Source of the DNA: SHZI01 sp032122615
Lineage (GTDB): Bacteria; Pseudomonadota; Gammaproteobacteria; Steroidobacterales; GCA-2729495
Direction of reading: 5' to 3'
Length of the DNA: 49,528 nucleotides
Assembly: GCA_032122615.1 (NCBI GenBank)
Contig: JAQBGF010000055.1
Coordinates: forward strand, 1 to 49,528
Made by a program: the position numbers and the translations under genes. The notes below the pieces were generated by a model. That model had not been told where the DNA came from and searched no databases. It saw nothing but the letters and a program-made list of their open reading frames with translations. Shown piece after piece: positions 16,443 through 25,190 of the stretch; the stretch's first letter is position 1, and every line of letters starts with the position of its first letter.

Positions 16443-17647
16443 GATTCGCCGATCGCAACCGCGTGGCCCTGGGCGCCCTGTTTCGCTATCCACTGCGCAC
16501 CGCAATGATGTTGCTCGCCACAGCCATCGGAGTGGCGGCCGTGGTCGTGCTGACGTCGCTCGGCGAAGCCGCCCGCCTTTACGTGACGGGCGAGTTCCAG
16601 TCGCTGGGCACAAACCTGCTGATCGTCATGCCGGGACGGACGGAAACCACGGGCGGGGGACCGGCAATGCTGGCTGGCGCAACACCCCGGGATCTGACCC
16701 TCGGGGATGCCCAGGCGCTGCAGCGGAGCGCGGCTATTGAACTGCTGGCACCGATAATAATTGGCGAGGCAACCGCGTCCGCGGGCTCGCTGGAGCGCGA
16801 CGTTACGATCATGGGGACGACGGCCGCCTTCCGCGAAATACGCGGCTGGAAAATGGCTGCCGGGGAATTTCTTCCTGCTACCGACATGGAACGGGAAGCT
16901 GCCGTGTGCGTCGTTGGCAGCATCATTGGCCGGGAACTCTTCCGGGGCGAACCGCCGGTGGGCCGCTGGCTGCGCATCGATGATCGACGTTGTCGTGTCA
17001 GCGGCGTGCTCGCGGAGCAGGGCACTTCGGTCATGGTGGATGCGGACCAGCTGGTGCTGGTGCCGGTGGCACTCGCCCAGAGCCTGTTCAATGCTCCCGG
17101 CCTGTTCCGCATCATCACCCAGGTGCGCGGGCGGGATTCGATGCCGGCCGCCCGGCGCTTCGTCATCCAGACCCTTAAGGAACGGCATCGGGGCGACCTG
17201 GACGTCACTGTGATCACCCAGGATGCCGTTCTCAAGACCTTCGATGGCATTCTGGGCACGTTGACCCGGACCCTGGGCGGCATTGCGGCCATCAGCCTGC
17301 TGGTTGCCGGCGTGCTGATCATGAATGTCATGCTCGTCGCCGTGAGCCAACGCACGCAGGAAATCGGCCTGCTCAAGGCGCTCGGCGCCCGTCGCAGCCA
17401 GATCATCGGCCTGTTTCTCGCCGAGGCCATTTACCTGGCGATACTGGGCGCTGTCGTCGGGGTGCTTGCCGGTTACGGCATCGCGTTTGTACTCGGCCAG
17501 GTGTACCCGGAGTTCGACTTTCGTCCGCCCTACTGGGCCGTGGCCGGAGCCGTCATTATTGCGGTCGCCTGCGGTACGGTGTTTGGCATCCTGCCGGCGC
17601 GTCGTGCGGCGGGCCTTGACCCGGTGGCAGCCCTGGCCCGTCGATGA
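16439..17647 (+). CDS. MacB-type ABC transporter permease, first copy
   Basis: Permease of 402 residues with the MacB architecture: one membrane span near the N terminus (MMLLATAIGVAAVVVLTSLG), a large periplasmic core domain (roughly residues 45-260), then three spans with the FtsX motif EIGLLKALGARRSQIIGLFLAEA. It lacks a fused ATPase, which is supplied by the preceding gene. A second permease follows, so the functional complex is probably a heterodimer. The start codon overlaps the ATPase stop (ATGA). Two cysteines in VCVVGS and DRRCRVSG lie in the periplasmic domain. Confidence 0.9.
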   Translation: MRFADRNRVALGALFRYPLRTAMMLLATAIGVAAVVVLTSLGEAARLYVTGEFQSLGTNLLIVMPGRTETTGGGPAMLAGATPRDLTLGDAQALQRSAAIELLAPIIIGEATASAGSLERDVTIMGTTAAFREIRGWKMAAGEFLPATDMEREAAVCVVGSIIGRELFRGEPPVGRWLRIDDRRCRVSGVLAEQGTSVMVDADQLVLVPVALAQSLFNAPGLFRIITQVRGRDSMPAARRFVIQTLKERHRGDLDVTVITQDAVLKTFDGILGTLTRTLGGIAAISLLVAGVLIMNVMLVAVSQRTQEIGLLKALGARRSQIIGLFLAEAIYLAILGAVVGVLAGYGIAFVLGQVYPEFDFRPPYWAVAGAVIIAVACGTVFGILPARRAAGLDPVAALARR

Positions 17648-17685
17648 GGACTAGCCGATGAGAGGCAGCCAGTGAGTTCCACCTC

Positions 17686-18885
17686 ATGAACCTCGGCGAA
17701 GTCGTTCGCTTCACGGCCAGCTCGGCTGTGTCGCACCGCTTGCGAAGCGGACTAACCGCACTTGGCATCGCCATCGGTGTGATGGCTGTCGTGCTGCTGA
17801 CGTCGATTGGCGCCGGCTTGCGTGACTACATGCTGAACCAGTTCACCCAGTTCGGCACCAACATCATCGCCATCAATCCGGGCAAGGCGCAGACCTTCGG
17901 CATGCCCGCCGGGGTGCTGAACTCTTCGCGCCCGCTGAGTCTCGACGATGCCCAGGCGCTGAAGCGCCTGCCGTATGTGCGGTCCACACTGCCGATGGTC
18001 CAGGGGACGGCGTCCGTTGAAGGGGGTGGCCGCGAGCGACAGACCGTTGTCAGCGGCACCGGGGACGAGTTGCCGCAGGCTTTGTCCTTCCGCGTGGCAC
18101 TCGGCGAGTTTCTTCCGCCGGACAACGTAAGCGCACCACGGGCCTTCGCCGTGCTCGGCAGCAAATTGCGCAGCGAGCTGTTTGGGGCGCGAAATCCGCT
18201 CGGGGAGCGCATCCGCGTCGGTGGCCAGCGCTACACGGTCATTGGTGTGATGGAATCCAAGGGCACGATGTTCGGCTTTGATCTGGACGACGCCGTGTAC
18301 ATTCCGGTCGCCAAGGGCCTGGAGCTCTTCAATCGCGAAGGGCTTTTCGAGATCGATGTGATGTACGAGGAGGGTGCGCCGGTGGAGGAGGTCGTCAAGG
18401 CGGTCAGCCGCGTGCTGATTGCCCGGCACGGTGGCGAGGACTTCACGATCACGACCCAGCAGCAGATGCTCGAGGTTCTCGGCTCGGTGCTTAACGTGGT
18501 TACCTTTGCGGTTGGCGCCCTTGGCGGGATCTCGTTGCTCGTGGGGGGGGTCGGCATTTTCACGATCATGACCATAGCGGTGCGGGAGCGGACGGCTGAG
18601 ATCGGCCTGCTGCAGGCAATTGGCGCGCGGCGCCGGCAGATCCGCGACGTGTTCCTCGCCGAGTCGCTGTTACTCGCGGGTATCGGTGGCATTTCGGGAA
18701 TCCTGCTTGGACTCCTTTGCATCGCCGTGCTTGGCGTCGTCCTGCCCACCTTGCCGGTGAGTCCGGCCTGGGGCTACATGGGTCTGGCGGTGGTGGTTTC
18801 TTTGATCATCGGCCTGATCGCCGGGGTACTGCCGGCGATTCGGGCCGCCCGGCTTGACCCGGTCGAATCCCTGCGTGCCGACTAA
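17686..18885 (+). CDS. MacB-type ABC transporter permease, second copy
   Basis: Permease of 399 residues, a paralogue of the gene just upstream. It has the same layout: span at residues 18-42 (LTALGIAIGVMAVVLLTSIGAG), periplasmic core, and three C-terminal spans with the FtsX block EIGLLQAIGARRRQIRDVFLAE. It starts 38 bases behind the first permease and probably completes a heterodimer with it. The operon contains no TolC-like outer-membrane gene, so the complex must borrow one or act without it. Sequence alone does not identify the substrate. Confidence 0.9.
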   Translation: MNLGEVVRFTASSAVSHRLRSGLTALGIAIGVMAVVLLTSIGAGLRDYMLNQFTQFGTNIIAINPGKAQTFGMPAGVLNSSRPLSLDDAQALKRLPYVRSTLPMVQGTASVEGGGRERQTVVSGTGDELPQALSFRVALGEFLPPDNVSAPRAFAVLGSKLRSELFGARNPLGERIRVGGQRYTVIGVMESKGTMFGFDLDDAVYIPVAKGLELFNREGLFEIDVMYEEGAPVEEVVKAVSRVLIARHGGEDFTITTQQQMLEVLGSVLNVVTFAVGALGGISLLVGGVGIFTIMTIAVRERTAEIGLLQAIGARRRQIRDVFLAESLLLAGIGGISGILLGLLCIAVLGVVLPTLPVSPAWGYMGLAVVVSLIIGLIAGVLPAIRAARLDPVESLRAD

Positions 18886-18893
18886 GCGTCCAA

Positions 18894-19268
18894 TCAGTCC
18901 CGGCGGATAGTCACCTCAACCCGCCCGGCTGGTCCGAAAAACCAGGAACCGACGCCGCTCACCACGCTGACCACGATCGCGCCCCAGAACGCGGGCCAGA
19001 ATCCCGCGATGTGGAAGCCGGGCAACATCCAGCCGGCCATTGCCAGCATGCCGGCATTCAATACCAGCAGGAACAAGCCAAGCGTAATCAGAGTAATCGG
19101 CAAGGTCAGGATTACAGCCAGCGGCCGTACGACCGCATTGAGTATCCCGAGCACTATGGCGGCGACCAGCAGCCACGCCCCACTATCGAAGCTGATGCCG
19201 TCAATGAGGCCGTCCGCCACCCACAGTCCAATGGCGGCTATGAGTGCCCGGATCAGGAATCGGTCCAT
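18894..19268 (-). CDS. Small membrane protein, phage holin 4 superfamily (YvlD-like)
   Basis: Protein of 124 residues with four closely packed hydrophobic segments (ALIAAIGLWVADGL, LLVAAIVLGILNAVV, LPITLITLGLFLLVLNAGML and FWGAIVVSVVSGVGSWFFG). The LNAVVRPL and PITLITLGLF patterns are those of the chromosomal holin-4 / YvlD family found in many bacteria. Despite the name there is no phage context here, and its function is unknown. It is convergent with the export operon (8-base gap) and downstream of the sensor kinase gene by 32 bases, so it may be read from the two-component transcript. Confidence 0.75.
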   Translation of the reverse strand: MDRFLIRALIAAIGLWVADGLIDGISFDSGAWLLVAAIVLGILNAVVRPLAVILTLPITLITLGLFLLVLNAGMLAMAGWMLPGFHIAGFWPAFWGAIVVSVVSGVGSWFFGPAGRVEVTIRRD

Positions 19269-19300
19269 GAAGTGCGCCTCTGTGTAAGTGGTTCTTAAGC

Positions 19301-20716
19301 CTAGCGGGAGAGTCCGGCAAAGGCCACCGCAGGGAATGGCGTTGCGATAGCGGCGGCAGCCGCCGGCAGGCGGAGTGTCGCGCGAAGGCCCGGCGCGTTA
19401 TCGCCGAGGACCAGTTGTCCGCCGTGGTAGTGGGCGATCGCGCTCACGAGCGACAGGCCGAGGCCGCTGCCGGGAATACCGGTCACGCTGGCAGACCGGT
19501 AAAAGCGGTCGAGCACCTTGCCGCGTTCCGCTTCAGGAATGCCGGGACCCTGGTCGGTGATGGAAATGCTGGTTGCATCAGCGCAATTGGCGACCGCCAG
19601 CACGACCTCCGATCCCGGCGGGCTGTACTTGATGGCATTGTCCAGGAGATTGCACAGTGCCTGGAACAACAGGTCCCGATCGCCGCGCAACTGACCGCTC
19701 GCCTCGCCCAGCGTCACGACAATATCCTTCTCCTCACCGACCGCCTGGTACAGCTCCCAGGCATCGTGCAGGAGGGGGCGGAGCGCAATTTCCACCCATT
19801 CGCGGTCATGGGTCCCCGATTCGATGCGCGCGATGCGCAGCAGGGCCCCGAAGGTTGCCAGCAGATGATCAGCCTCGATCAGCGCGGAACCGAGCTCATC
19901 GCGTAGTTCCATATCCAGTTCCGGTCTGGCTGACAGATTCTCAAGCCGGCCGCGGAGTCGGGTGAGCGGCGTGCGAAGGTCGTGGGCAATGTTATCCGCC
20001 ACGGATTTCACGCCCTCGACCAGCGAATCGATCCGGTCGAGCATCGCATTGAGATTCTCGGACAACTGGTCGAATTCGTCGTTGATGCCCCGCATGGGCA
20101 TGCGCCGCTGGAGCCGGCCGGTCATGATTTCGCGGCTGGCGCGATTGATGGCCTCGATCCGGCGCATGACGCTGTAGCTCATCAGGAAGCCGCCGACAAG
20201 TGCTAGAACAAGGCCGCCGCCCAGTGCCCAGAGAAACGTGTCGTTTATCAGGGAGCGGGTGGCTTCCAGGCGGCTCAGGTCCTGTGCCACCAGTAAACGC
20301 ATGCCGTCGCGCAGATCCAGGGCTTTGCCGCGAGCGGGCGCTCGTCTGCCATCCTGACCGACGCTGACCAGGCTATACCAGCCTTCGCCGTCTGGGCGTT
20401 GTGCGGGCCACCCCCGCAAATTTCCGGTAATGGCCTGGCCATTCCGATCGACCAGCAGGTACAGGGTCGGAGTACCTGCATTGCTGGTCACCCGTTGCTG
20501 AATGACGCGAGCCAGGCCGGGAAGACCCCGCTGGTCAAATTCGGCCACGAGCCCCTGTATCTCTTCTTCGAGAAGTTCGTTGGTTTGCTCTTCGAGATAA
20601 CCGACGGTTGTCCACCACACGACACCGATCAGCACCAGCGCGGAGGCACCGAATATCCCCATGTACCACCAGGCGAGCTGAAAGGTGGAGGTCCGGATCA
20701 GCCTAAGCGGATTCAC
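19301..20716 (-). CDS. Sensor histidine kinase
   Basis: Membrane kinase of 471 residues. A first span (residues 15-37) and a second (160-182) bracket a periplasmic sensor domain of about 120 residues with no recognisable fold. HAMP follows (MRRIEAINRASREIMTGRLQRRM), then HisKA with phosphoacceptor H245 in DNIAHDLRTPLTRL, then HATPase_c with the N box LLDNAIKYSPPG and G boxes DQGPGIPEAE and GSGLGLSLV. It overlaps the upstream regulator gene by 14 bases, so the two form a standard OmpR-type pair. The signal is unknown. Confidence 0.93.
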   Translation of the reverse strand: MNPLRLIRTSTFQLAWWYMGIFGASALVLIGVVWWTTVGYLEEQTNELLEEEIQGLVAEFDQRGLPGLARVIQQRVTSNAGTPTLYLLVDRNGQAITGNLRGWPAQRPDGEGWYSLVSVGQDGRRAPARGKALDLRDGMRLLVAQDLSRLEATRSLINDTFLWALGGGLVLALVGGFLMSYSVMRRIEAINRASREIMTGRLQRRMPMRGINDEFDQLSENLNAMLDRIDSLVEGVKSVADNIAHDLRTPLTRLRGRLENLSARPELDMELRDELGSALIEADHLLATFGALLRIARIESGTHDREWVEIALRPLLHDAWELYQAVGEEKDIVVTLGEASGQLRGDRDLLFQALCNLLDNAIKYSPPGSEVVLAVANCADATSISITDQGPGIPEAERGKVLDRFYRSASVTGIPGSGLGLSLVSAIAHYHGGQLVLGDNAPGLRATLRLPAAAAAIATPFPAVAFAGLSR

Positions 20717-21386
20717 TCAGCTTGTACCCCGCCCCGCGGACGGTGTGAATCAGGGTCGGCTCAAAGTCCTTGTCGATCTTGCGACGCAGTCGGCTGATGT
20801 GCACGTCTATGACGTTGGTCTGCGGGTCGAAGTGATAGTCCCAGACATTCTCGAGGAGCATCGTGCGCGTGACGACCTGGTTGCAGTTGCGCATCAGGTA
20901 CTCAAGGAGACGGAATTCCCGGGGTTGCAGGTTGATAATCTGGCCTGCCCGCCGCACGTCGCGGCTCAGCAGGTTGATATGCAGGTTTGCCACCTGAATT
21001 TCGGTGATCTCGTCGCTGCCTTCACGGGCCGGGCGGCGCGTGATTGCTTCCAGCCGTGCTATCAGTTCGGCGAATGCAAACGGTTTACCGATGTAGTCGT
21101 CGGCGCCGGCGCGCAGGCCCTTGACCTTGTCATCGACATCGCCAAGCGCGCTCAGAATCAGGGCCGGTGTGGTGTTGTCCGAGGCGCGCAGCGTGCGCAA
21201 AATCGTGAGCCCGTCGACGTTTGGCAGCATGCGGTCGACGATCAGTGCGTCATAGTTCCCCGTCGTAGCGAGGAACAGGCCGTCCTTGCCATCAGTCGAA
21301 TGATCGACCGTGTGCCCGGCCTCCCGCAGGCCGCCAATAATGAAACTGGCGACGCCGGCATCGTCTTCAATAACCAGGATGCGCAT
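20703..21386 (-). CDS. OmpR/PhoB-family response regulator
   Basis: Regulator of 227 residues partnered with the kinase whose gene it overlaps. The receiver has the acidic pair E7-D8-D9, phosphoacceptor D51 in ALIVDRMLPNVDG, and the conserved lysine in DYIGKPFAF. The C-terminal winged helix (LQPREFRLLEYLMRNCNQVVTRTMLLENVWDYHF and VDVHISRLRRKID) is of the OmpR type. The start is ATG 21386, immediately before MRILVIEDD; the frame is open a further 16 codons but without family similarity. A terminator-like hairpin lies 33 bases upstream. Confidence 0.93.
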   Translation of the reverse strand: MRILVIEDDAGVASFIIGGLREAGHTVDHSTDGKDGLFLATTGNYDALIVDRMLPNVDGLTILRTLRASDNTTPALILSALGDVDDKVKGLRAGADDYIGKPFAFAELIARLEAITRRPAREGSDEITEIQVANLHINLLSRDVRRAGQIINLQPREFRLLEYLMRNCNQVVTRTMLLENVWDYHFDPQTNVIDVHISRLRRKIDKDFEPTLIHTVRGAGYKLSESA

Positions 21387-21406
21387 GGTGCAGATGATAG
21401 TCGCCC

Positions 21407-21446
21407 TGTAAAGAAAACGGGCCAGCAAGCTCACACTTGCCGGCCC
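21407..21446 (-). terminator. Terminator or attenuator hairpin
   Basis: GGGCCAGCAAG (21419-21429) pairs with CTTGCCGGCCC (21436-21446), one mismatch in eleven, with a six-base loop. Read on the minus strand the stem is followed by GTTTTCTTTA. It fits a Rho-independent terminator for the LuxR-type gene upstream, but ends only about 20 bases before the response regulator start, so it could also attenuate that gene. Confidence 0.55.
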
Positions 21447-21560
21447 TAAGGGGATACTCGACGTCTCTGTGCTGTCGCGACTCCGGGCCGGGGGGAGACG
21501 GTGCGGTGTCGTCGACCAGTGGTTGAGAGACTACCGGTGTACGCGTGACGCGCTGGTGGA

Positions 21561-22739
21561 CTAGTCGTTAAGGATCGGTAATTTGGGCCGGATGCCCGAC
21601 AACAGCCGGCGCAGCAGCGCCGCCTGGGATCGGACGCCTGTCTTGTTGAAAACCCGGTTCAGGTGGGTTTTGGCGGTGTTTCGGCTGACATTGAGCGTTC
21701 TCGCGGCTTCCAGCAGCGAGTTGCCCTCAAGCAGGGCCAGGCACACCCGGATTTCAGCGCCAGTCAGGCCGTACGTGCTGCGCAGCATCATCGGGACGTA
21801 TTGAGGGCCCGAAAGCCCATCCTCATGAATCACGGCCACGACGGCTGATCCGCCTGGAAAATCCTGGCCGTCGGCGCCGGACCCCAACCGGGAAAAGGCG
21901 ACCTCGTAGGGGTGTGCGCCGTACTTGCGGGGGACGATAACCGCTTCCGGTGCCGGAATCATCGCCCCCAACGCACCGTGCACGGCCATCGACAGCGCAT
22001 TCTCGAGCCGGGAGTGGGCTTCGGGAACTGTCGCGTGCAGCCGACCGTTGACCAGGGCGAGACCCTCGCCTGCCCCGAAAATTTGCGAGGCCTGCCTGTT
22101 GACGACGACGGGCTGGCCGCGGGTGTCAAAGACAACCAGGCCATATGGCGTCATATCAACGACCGCGGACAGCGCGGCGTTAGTCCGGCGGGTGGCCCCT
22201 AAGGCCCGGTGCAAATTGATACTTCGCTGGAGATGGGAGAGCACCATCTTCCGGAAGAGTGTCTTGTCGCCTTCCACAAATGGCGATTCCCGCGCCGACC
22301 GGCCCAGGGAAAGAAACGCAGAAACACCGTTGCCCGTGTGGACGGCACTGATCAGGAAGTGTTCGAGTTTCCACGGCATCGCCACGCGCGCATAGGCAGG
22401 GGTCTTGCGCATGGCCGCGGTGGTCATGATTTCCTGGCTGAGCCTGACCGTGCCGGACGGCCGCTTCCGGATGTCGGCCCAGAACTGGTCGTCCTCACTG
22501 AGCCAGCTGGTCTCGGCAAACGCCTCTGCAAATTCCTGGCCCAGTCCGCCGCACGCGAGGAAGGAACGCTCGGGACGATCGTCCTCGATGTACTGGATCA
22601 TGGCCAACTGGCTGCCGGAGGCGGCTGCCAGGTCATCGGCAAATACACGCCACGCGGAGCGCGTCAGGCCTGCTTCGTAGCCCAGTCCGATGAGGCGCGA
22701 GAGCTTGCCGGGCTCGAAATTTATCGATGTTTGAATCAA
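21561..22739 (-). CDS. LuxR-type HTH transcriptional regulator
   Basis: Protein of 392 residues. The C terminus is a GerE/LuxR helix-turn-helix (LTGAEIRVCLALLEGNSLLEAARTLNVSRNTAKTHLNRVFNKTGV), here with AKTHLN in the recognition helix. Residues of about 195-230 look like the start of a PAS fold (VVDMTPYGLVVFDTRGQPVVVNRQASQIF). The N-terminal part has no family that I can name; it is similar in layout to many orphan LuxR regulators of proteobacteria. No autoinducer-synthase gene is nearby. Two palindromes lie in the promoter region upstream. Confidence 0.82.
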   Translation of the reverse strand: MIQTSINFEPGKLSRLIGLGYEAGLTRSAWRVFADDLAAASGSQLAMIQYIEDDRPERSFLACGGLGQEFAEAFAETSWLSEDDQFWADIRKRPSGTVRLSQEIMTTAAMRKTPAYARVAMPWKLEHFLISAVHTGNGVSAFLSLGRSARESPFVEGDKTLFRKMVLSHLQRSINLHRALGATRRTNAALSAVVDMTPYGLVVFDTRGQPVVVNRQASQIFGAGEGLALVNGRLHATVPEAHSRLENALSMAVHGALGAMIPAPEAVIVPRKYGAHPYEVAFSRLGSGADGQDFPGGSAVVAVIHEDGLSGPQYVPMMLRSTYGLTGAEIRVCLALLEGNSLLEAARTLNVSRNTAKTHLNRVFNKTGVRSQAALLRRLLSGIRPKLPILND

Positions 22740-22809
22740 TGGCGCACCATCAGCTGGTGACTATTCCGGGAATTACCGTGGGACGCTGCCGGCAACCCGT
22801 TGCAATTAT

Positions 22810-22834
22810 TGTTAAATATGGCTGTTGTTTAACA
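22810..22834. promoter_or_regulatory. Inverted repeat TGTTAAA-N11-TTTAACA
   Basis: Seven-base perfect arms at 22810-22816 and 22828-22834 in an AT-rich patch about 70 bases upstream of the LuxR-type gene. Arm and spacer lengths suit a dimeric regulator. The binding protein is unknown. Confidence 0.45.
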
Positions 22835-22851
22835 GGTTCAACGGATGGAGT

Positions 22852-22866
22852 CCTGTTGTCAACAGG
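22852..22866. promoter_or_regulatory. Perfect palindrome CCTGTTG-T-CAACAGG
   Basis: Fifteen-base dyad with a single central base, between the HD-GYP gene end and the LuxR-type gene start. A loop of one base argues against a terminator and for a protein site. Confidence 0.45.
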
Positions 22867-22906
22867 GCGAGGGGGTTTATAGCCCACGGGCCGGGCGCCA
22901 GCGAGT

Positions 22907-24121
22907 TCAGGCGGCGAGATTGGCCGCGGCGCTGATGGACTCGTCGAGTTGGTGGCGCGGAATTCGCACGGCTCCCGACTGAAAAGCGCGCACGATGTCG
23001 CCGCGGTAATTCGGTTGCCACAGTGTGGGCCCGTCCGGCAGCTGGCGGCCGGCGCTGTCGCTGACCAGCGCGATCTGCGGTCGCGTGGGTTCGTCGTCTG
23101 CCTGCTGGCGCACGATCCCGAGGCGGCCATCGGCAATCTGCACCCACGAACCGGTCGGATACAGGCCAAGCGCCCGCATGAAGCTGCGCACTATGGCGGT
23201 GTCGAACTTGCTGTCGCACATGCCATTCAACAGGCGCATGGCATCGTGCGGTGCCATGGCCTGCGCATAGCGACGATTCTGGAGCATCGCGTCGTAGGTA
23301 TCGACGATGCCCGCGAGCCGCGCTGCCAGCGGCAGTTGCGTTCGCCGCAGGCCGCGAGGGTAGCCGCTCCCGTCGAGTCGTTCATGGTGGCCGAGAACCG
23401 CCTCCTCGACGGTGGTGGAGATCACTGATGCGGAGCGAACCATGTAGAGGCCGCGCCGGACGTGACGCACCACAAAGCCGCGCTCGTGTTCGGTCAGGGG
23501 CTGGAGTTTGGCGAGAATGGCGATTGGCACGGACAGCTTGCCGATGTCCATCAGCAAGCCCGCCAGTGCGAGTTCGTCCAGCAGCGCGTGTTTAAAGCCA
23601 ATGCGTTTACCAGCAAGCGCCATCAGCACCGCGGTACCCAGGGCACGCCGGTAAAGAAATCCCACCTTGAGTTCGGTCGCGAGCAACCACGGGATGGTGT
23701 CCGCATCCGACAGGAGGCTCGTGACGACCGGCGCCAGTGCCCGACGAAGCGGAACCAGGGCGAGAGCCTGGGATTTCCGCACGCCGCGCACGCTCTCCGC
23801 GAAAGCATGGCCGAGATCGCGCAGCTCCATTCGCTGGCGGGCCAGCGGCGTCAGCTGGTCAGCGGGAGTGAGAACTTTGATCCTGCTGGTCAGTCCCGTG
23901 TTGAACATTTCGCTGTCGTCGTGCTCGGAAAGCACGGGATCCACGTAGACGTACTCGCAGATGCGTCGCAGTTCCTCGATCTGTTCATCCTGGCGCAACA
24001 TGAAGCCGTGCGAATGGAACGACGTCTGTAGCCACGGCCGGTCAAGTTCGGCCACATACATGCCGAACTGCAATTGGGCGCAGTTCACCGGAATCAGGTG
24101 CGTGGGCAGGAGCGTGGCCAT
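22907..24121 (-). CDS. DUF3391 plus HD-GYP domain protein, degenerate, second copy
   Basis: Protein of 404 residues, paralogous to the one at 10676. Both begin with a DUF3391 segment of the form GMYVA-x-LDRPWL-x-T-x-F. The HD-GYP domain keeps H220, H245, H246 and D250-GSGYP255, but the HD pair reads M191-D192 (LLMDIGKLSVP) and the upstream His-Ser position is lost (YRRALGTAV). As in the other copy, metal ligands are missing and phosphodiesterase activity is doubtful. It could be a c-di-GMP receptor or protein-interaction module. The leader on the minus strand is AT-rich (AAAAAAATAAATAAC), without a clear Shine-Dalgarno. Confidence 0.85.
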   Translation of the reverse strand: MATLLPTHLIPVNCAQLQFGMYVAELDRPWLQTSFHSHGFMLRQDEQIEELRRICEYVYVDPVLSEHDDSEMFNTGLTSRIKVLTPADQLTPLARQRMELRDLGHAFAESVRGVRKSQALALVPLRRALAPVVTSLLSDADTIPWLLATELKVGFLYRRALGTAVLMALAGKRIGFKHALLDELALAGLLMDIGKLSVPIAILAKLQPLTEHERGFVVRHVRRGLYMVRSASVISTTVEEAVLGHHERLDGSGYPRGLRRTQLPLAARLAGIVDTYDAMLQNRRYAQAMAPHDAMRLLNGMCDSKFDTAIVRSFMRALGLYPTGSWVQIADGRLGIVRQQADDEPTRPQIALVSDSAGRQLPDGPTLWQPNYRGDIVRAFQSGAVRIPRHQLDESISAAANLAA

Positions 24122-24263
24122 GGAGTTATTTATTTTTTTGGGATTGGCACCGGCAATGTAGCAGTACCTGCAGTCTCAAAGTGTGATGCAGCCCACGCGA
24201 GCGCGTGTCGTGGTTATGGCAAGCGTGGTTTCGGCAAGGTCCCGAGGCCAGTCACCGGGCCGG

Positions 24264-25190
24264 TTATGGGGCCGGTTTCACCGACTTGAGGTATACCGCG
24301 ATGGCCTGCCGGTCCGCCGCGGTCAGTTTACCGGTGTTGTCGTCGATAACGTCGCTCATCAAGGATCCGGCAAAGTCCCCGTCCGGCAGCAGGCCGGTTT
24401 CGAGCAGAAATACGATCTCGTCAGCCGACCAGCGCCCGATGCCAGAGTCCGGGTCCTGGCTAATGTCGGGAACCGCCTTACCGTCCGCCCCGGCCGGATT
24501 GCCCACCAGTTCCCGGTTACGATCGAGACCACCCAGCATATTGCGGGGGGTATGGCACTCGCCGCAGTGACCAAGGTGCCGGACGAGGTAAGCGCCCCGA
24601 TTCCAGGCGTCGTCGCTTGCCGCGTCGGGCCTGAAACGCTGTGCCGTGAAATTAAGGAGGTTCCAGCCAGACATGACCAGCCGGGATGACAGGTACCACG
24701 GCAGTTCATGTTCCGGCGTCGCCTGGCGAATCGGGGCGAGGCTGCCCAGATAGGCGGCAATATCGGTCACGTCGCTGTCGGTCAGCCCCGTGTACGAGGG
24801 GTAGGGAAAGACCGGGTAGTAATAGCTGCCGTCGGGCGCCACGCCTTCACGAAGGGCGCGGCTGACGTCAGCCCCGGTCCAGTTGCCGAGCCCCGTTTCC
24901 GGATCAGGCGTGAGATTGGGCGCGTAGAAAGTACCGAAAGCCGTCTTGAGCGCGCGGCCCCCGGCCAGCGGTATGGCGTCCGGCCGGTCGGCGGTGTGAC
25001 ACGTGAGGCAACCGCCGGCGTGTACCAGGTAGCGGCCCCGCTCCACGCTGGCAGGCGGGTTGGCCGGCTCGGCGGCATTCACCGTGCTGGCCAAGGTAGT
25101 GGCCAAGGTAGTGGCCAGAGTGCCAAGCACGCCGACCAGCAGGAGGCGCAGTGACAGCCGCCGGCTGCTATCCCGGCAGACTTCTCTCAT
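24264..25190 (-). CDS. Secreted diheme cytochrome c
   Basis: Protein of 308 residues with a signal peptide and two c-type heme sites, C61-x2-C64-H65 (GGCLTCHTAD) and C209-x2-C212-H213 (GHCGECHTP). The spacing and motifs GNWTGADVSRALREG and GRWSADEIVFLLETG are those of the diheme cytochrome c family used as electron acceptors for periplasmic dehydrogenases. ATG 25190 overlaps the stop of the upstream cytochrome gene (TGATG), so translation is coupled; the frame is open ten codons further. The signal peptide contains a 12-base tandem repeat that gives TLAT repeats. No dehydrogenase partner gene is adjacent. Confidence 0.88.
   Translation of the reverse strand: MREVCRDSSRRLSLRLLLVGVLGTLATTLATTLASTVNAAEPANPPASVERGRYLVHAGGCLTCHTADRPDAIPLAGGRALKTAFGTFYAPNLTPDPETGLGNWTGADVSRALREGVAPDGSYYYPVFPYPSYTGLTDSDVTDIAAYLGSLAPIRQATPEHELPWYLSSRLVMSGWNLLNFTAQRFRPDAASDDAWNRGAYLVRHLGHCGECHTPRNMLGGLDRNRELVGNPAGADGKAVPDISQDPDSGIGRWSADEIVFLLETGLLPDGDFAGSLMSDVIDDNTGKLTAADRQAIAVYLKSVKPAP

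Noticed and set aside
18894..19268. Possible prophage holin
   Set aside because: The chromosomal YvlD-like holin-4 family is common outside phages and no phage gene is nearby.
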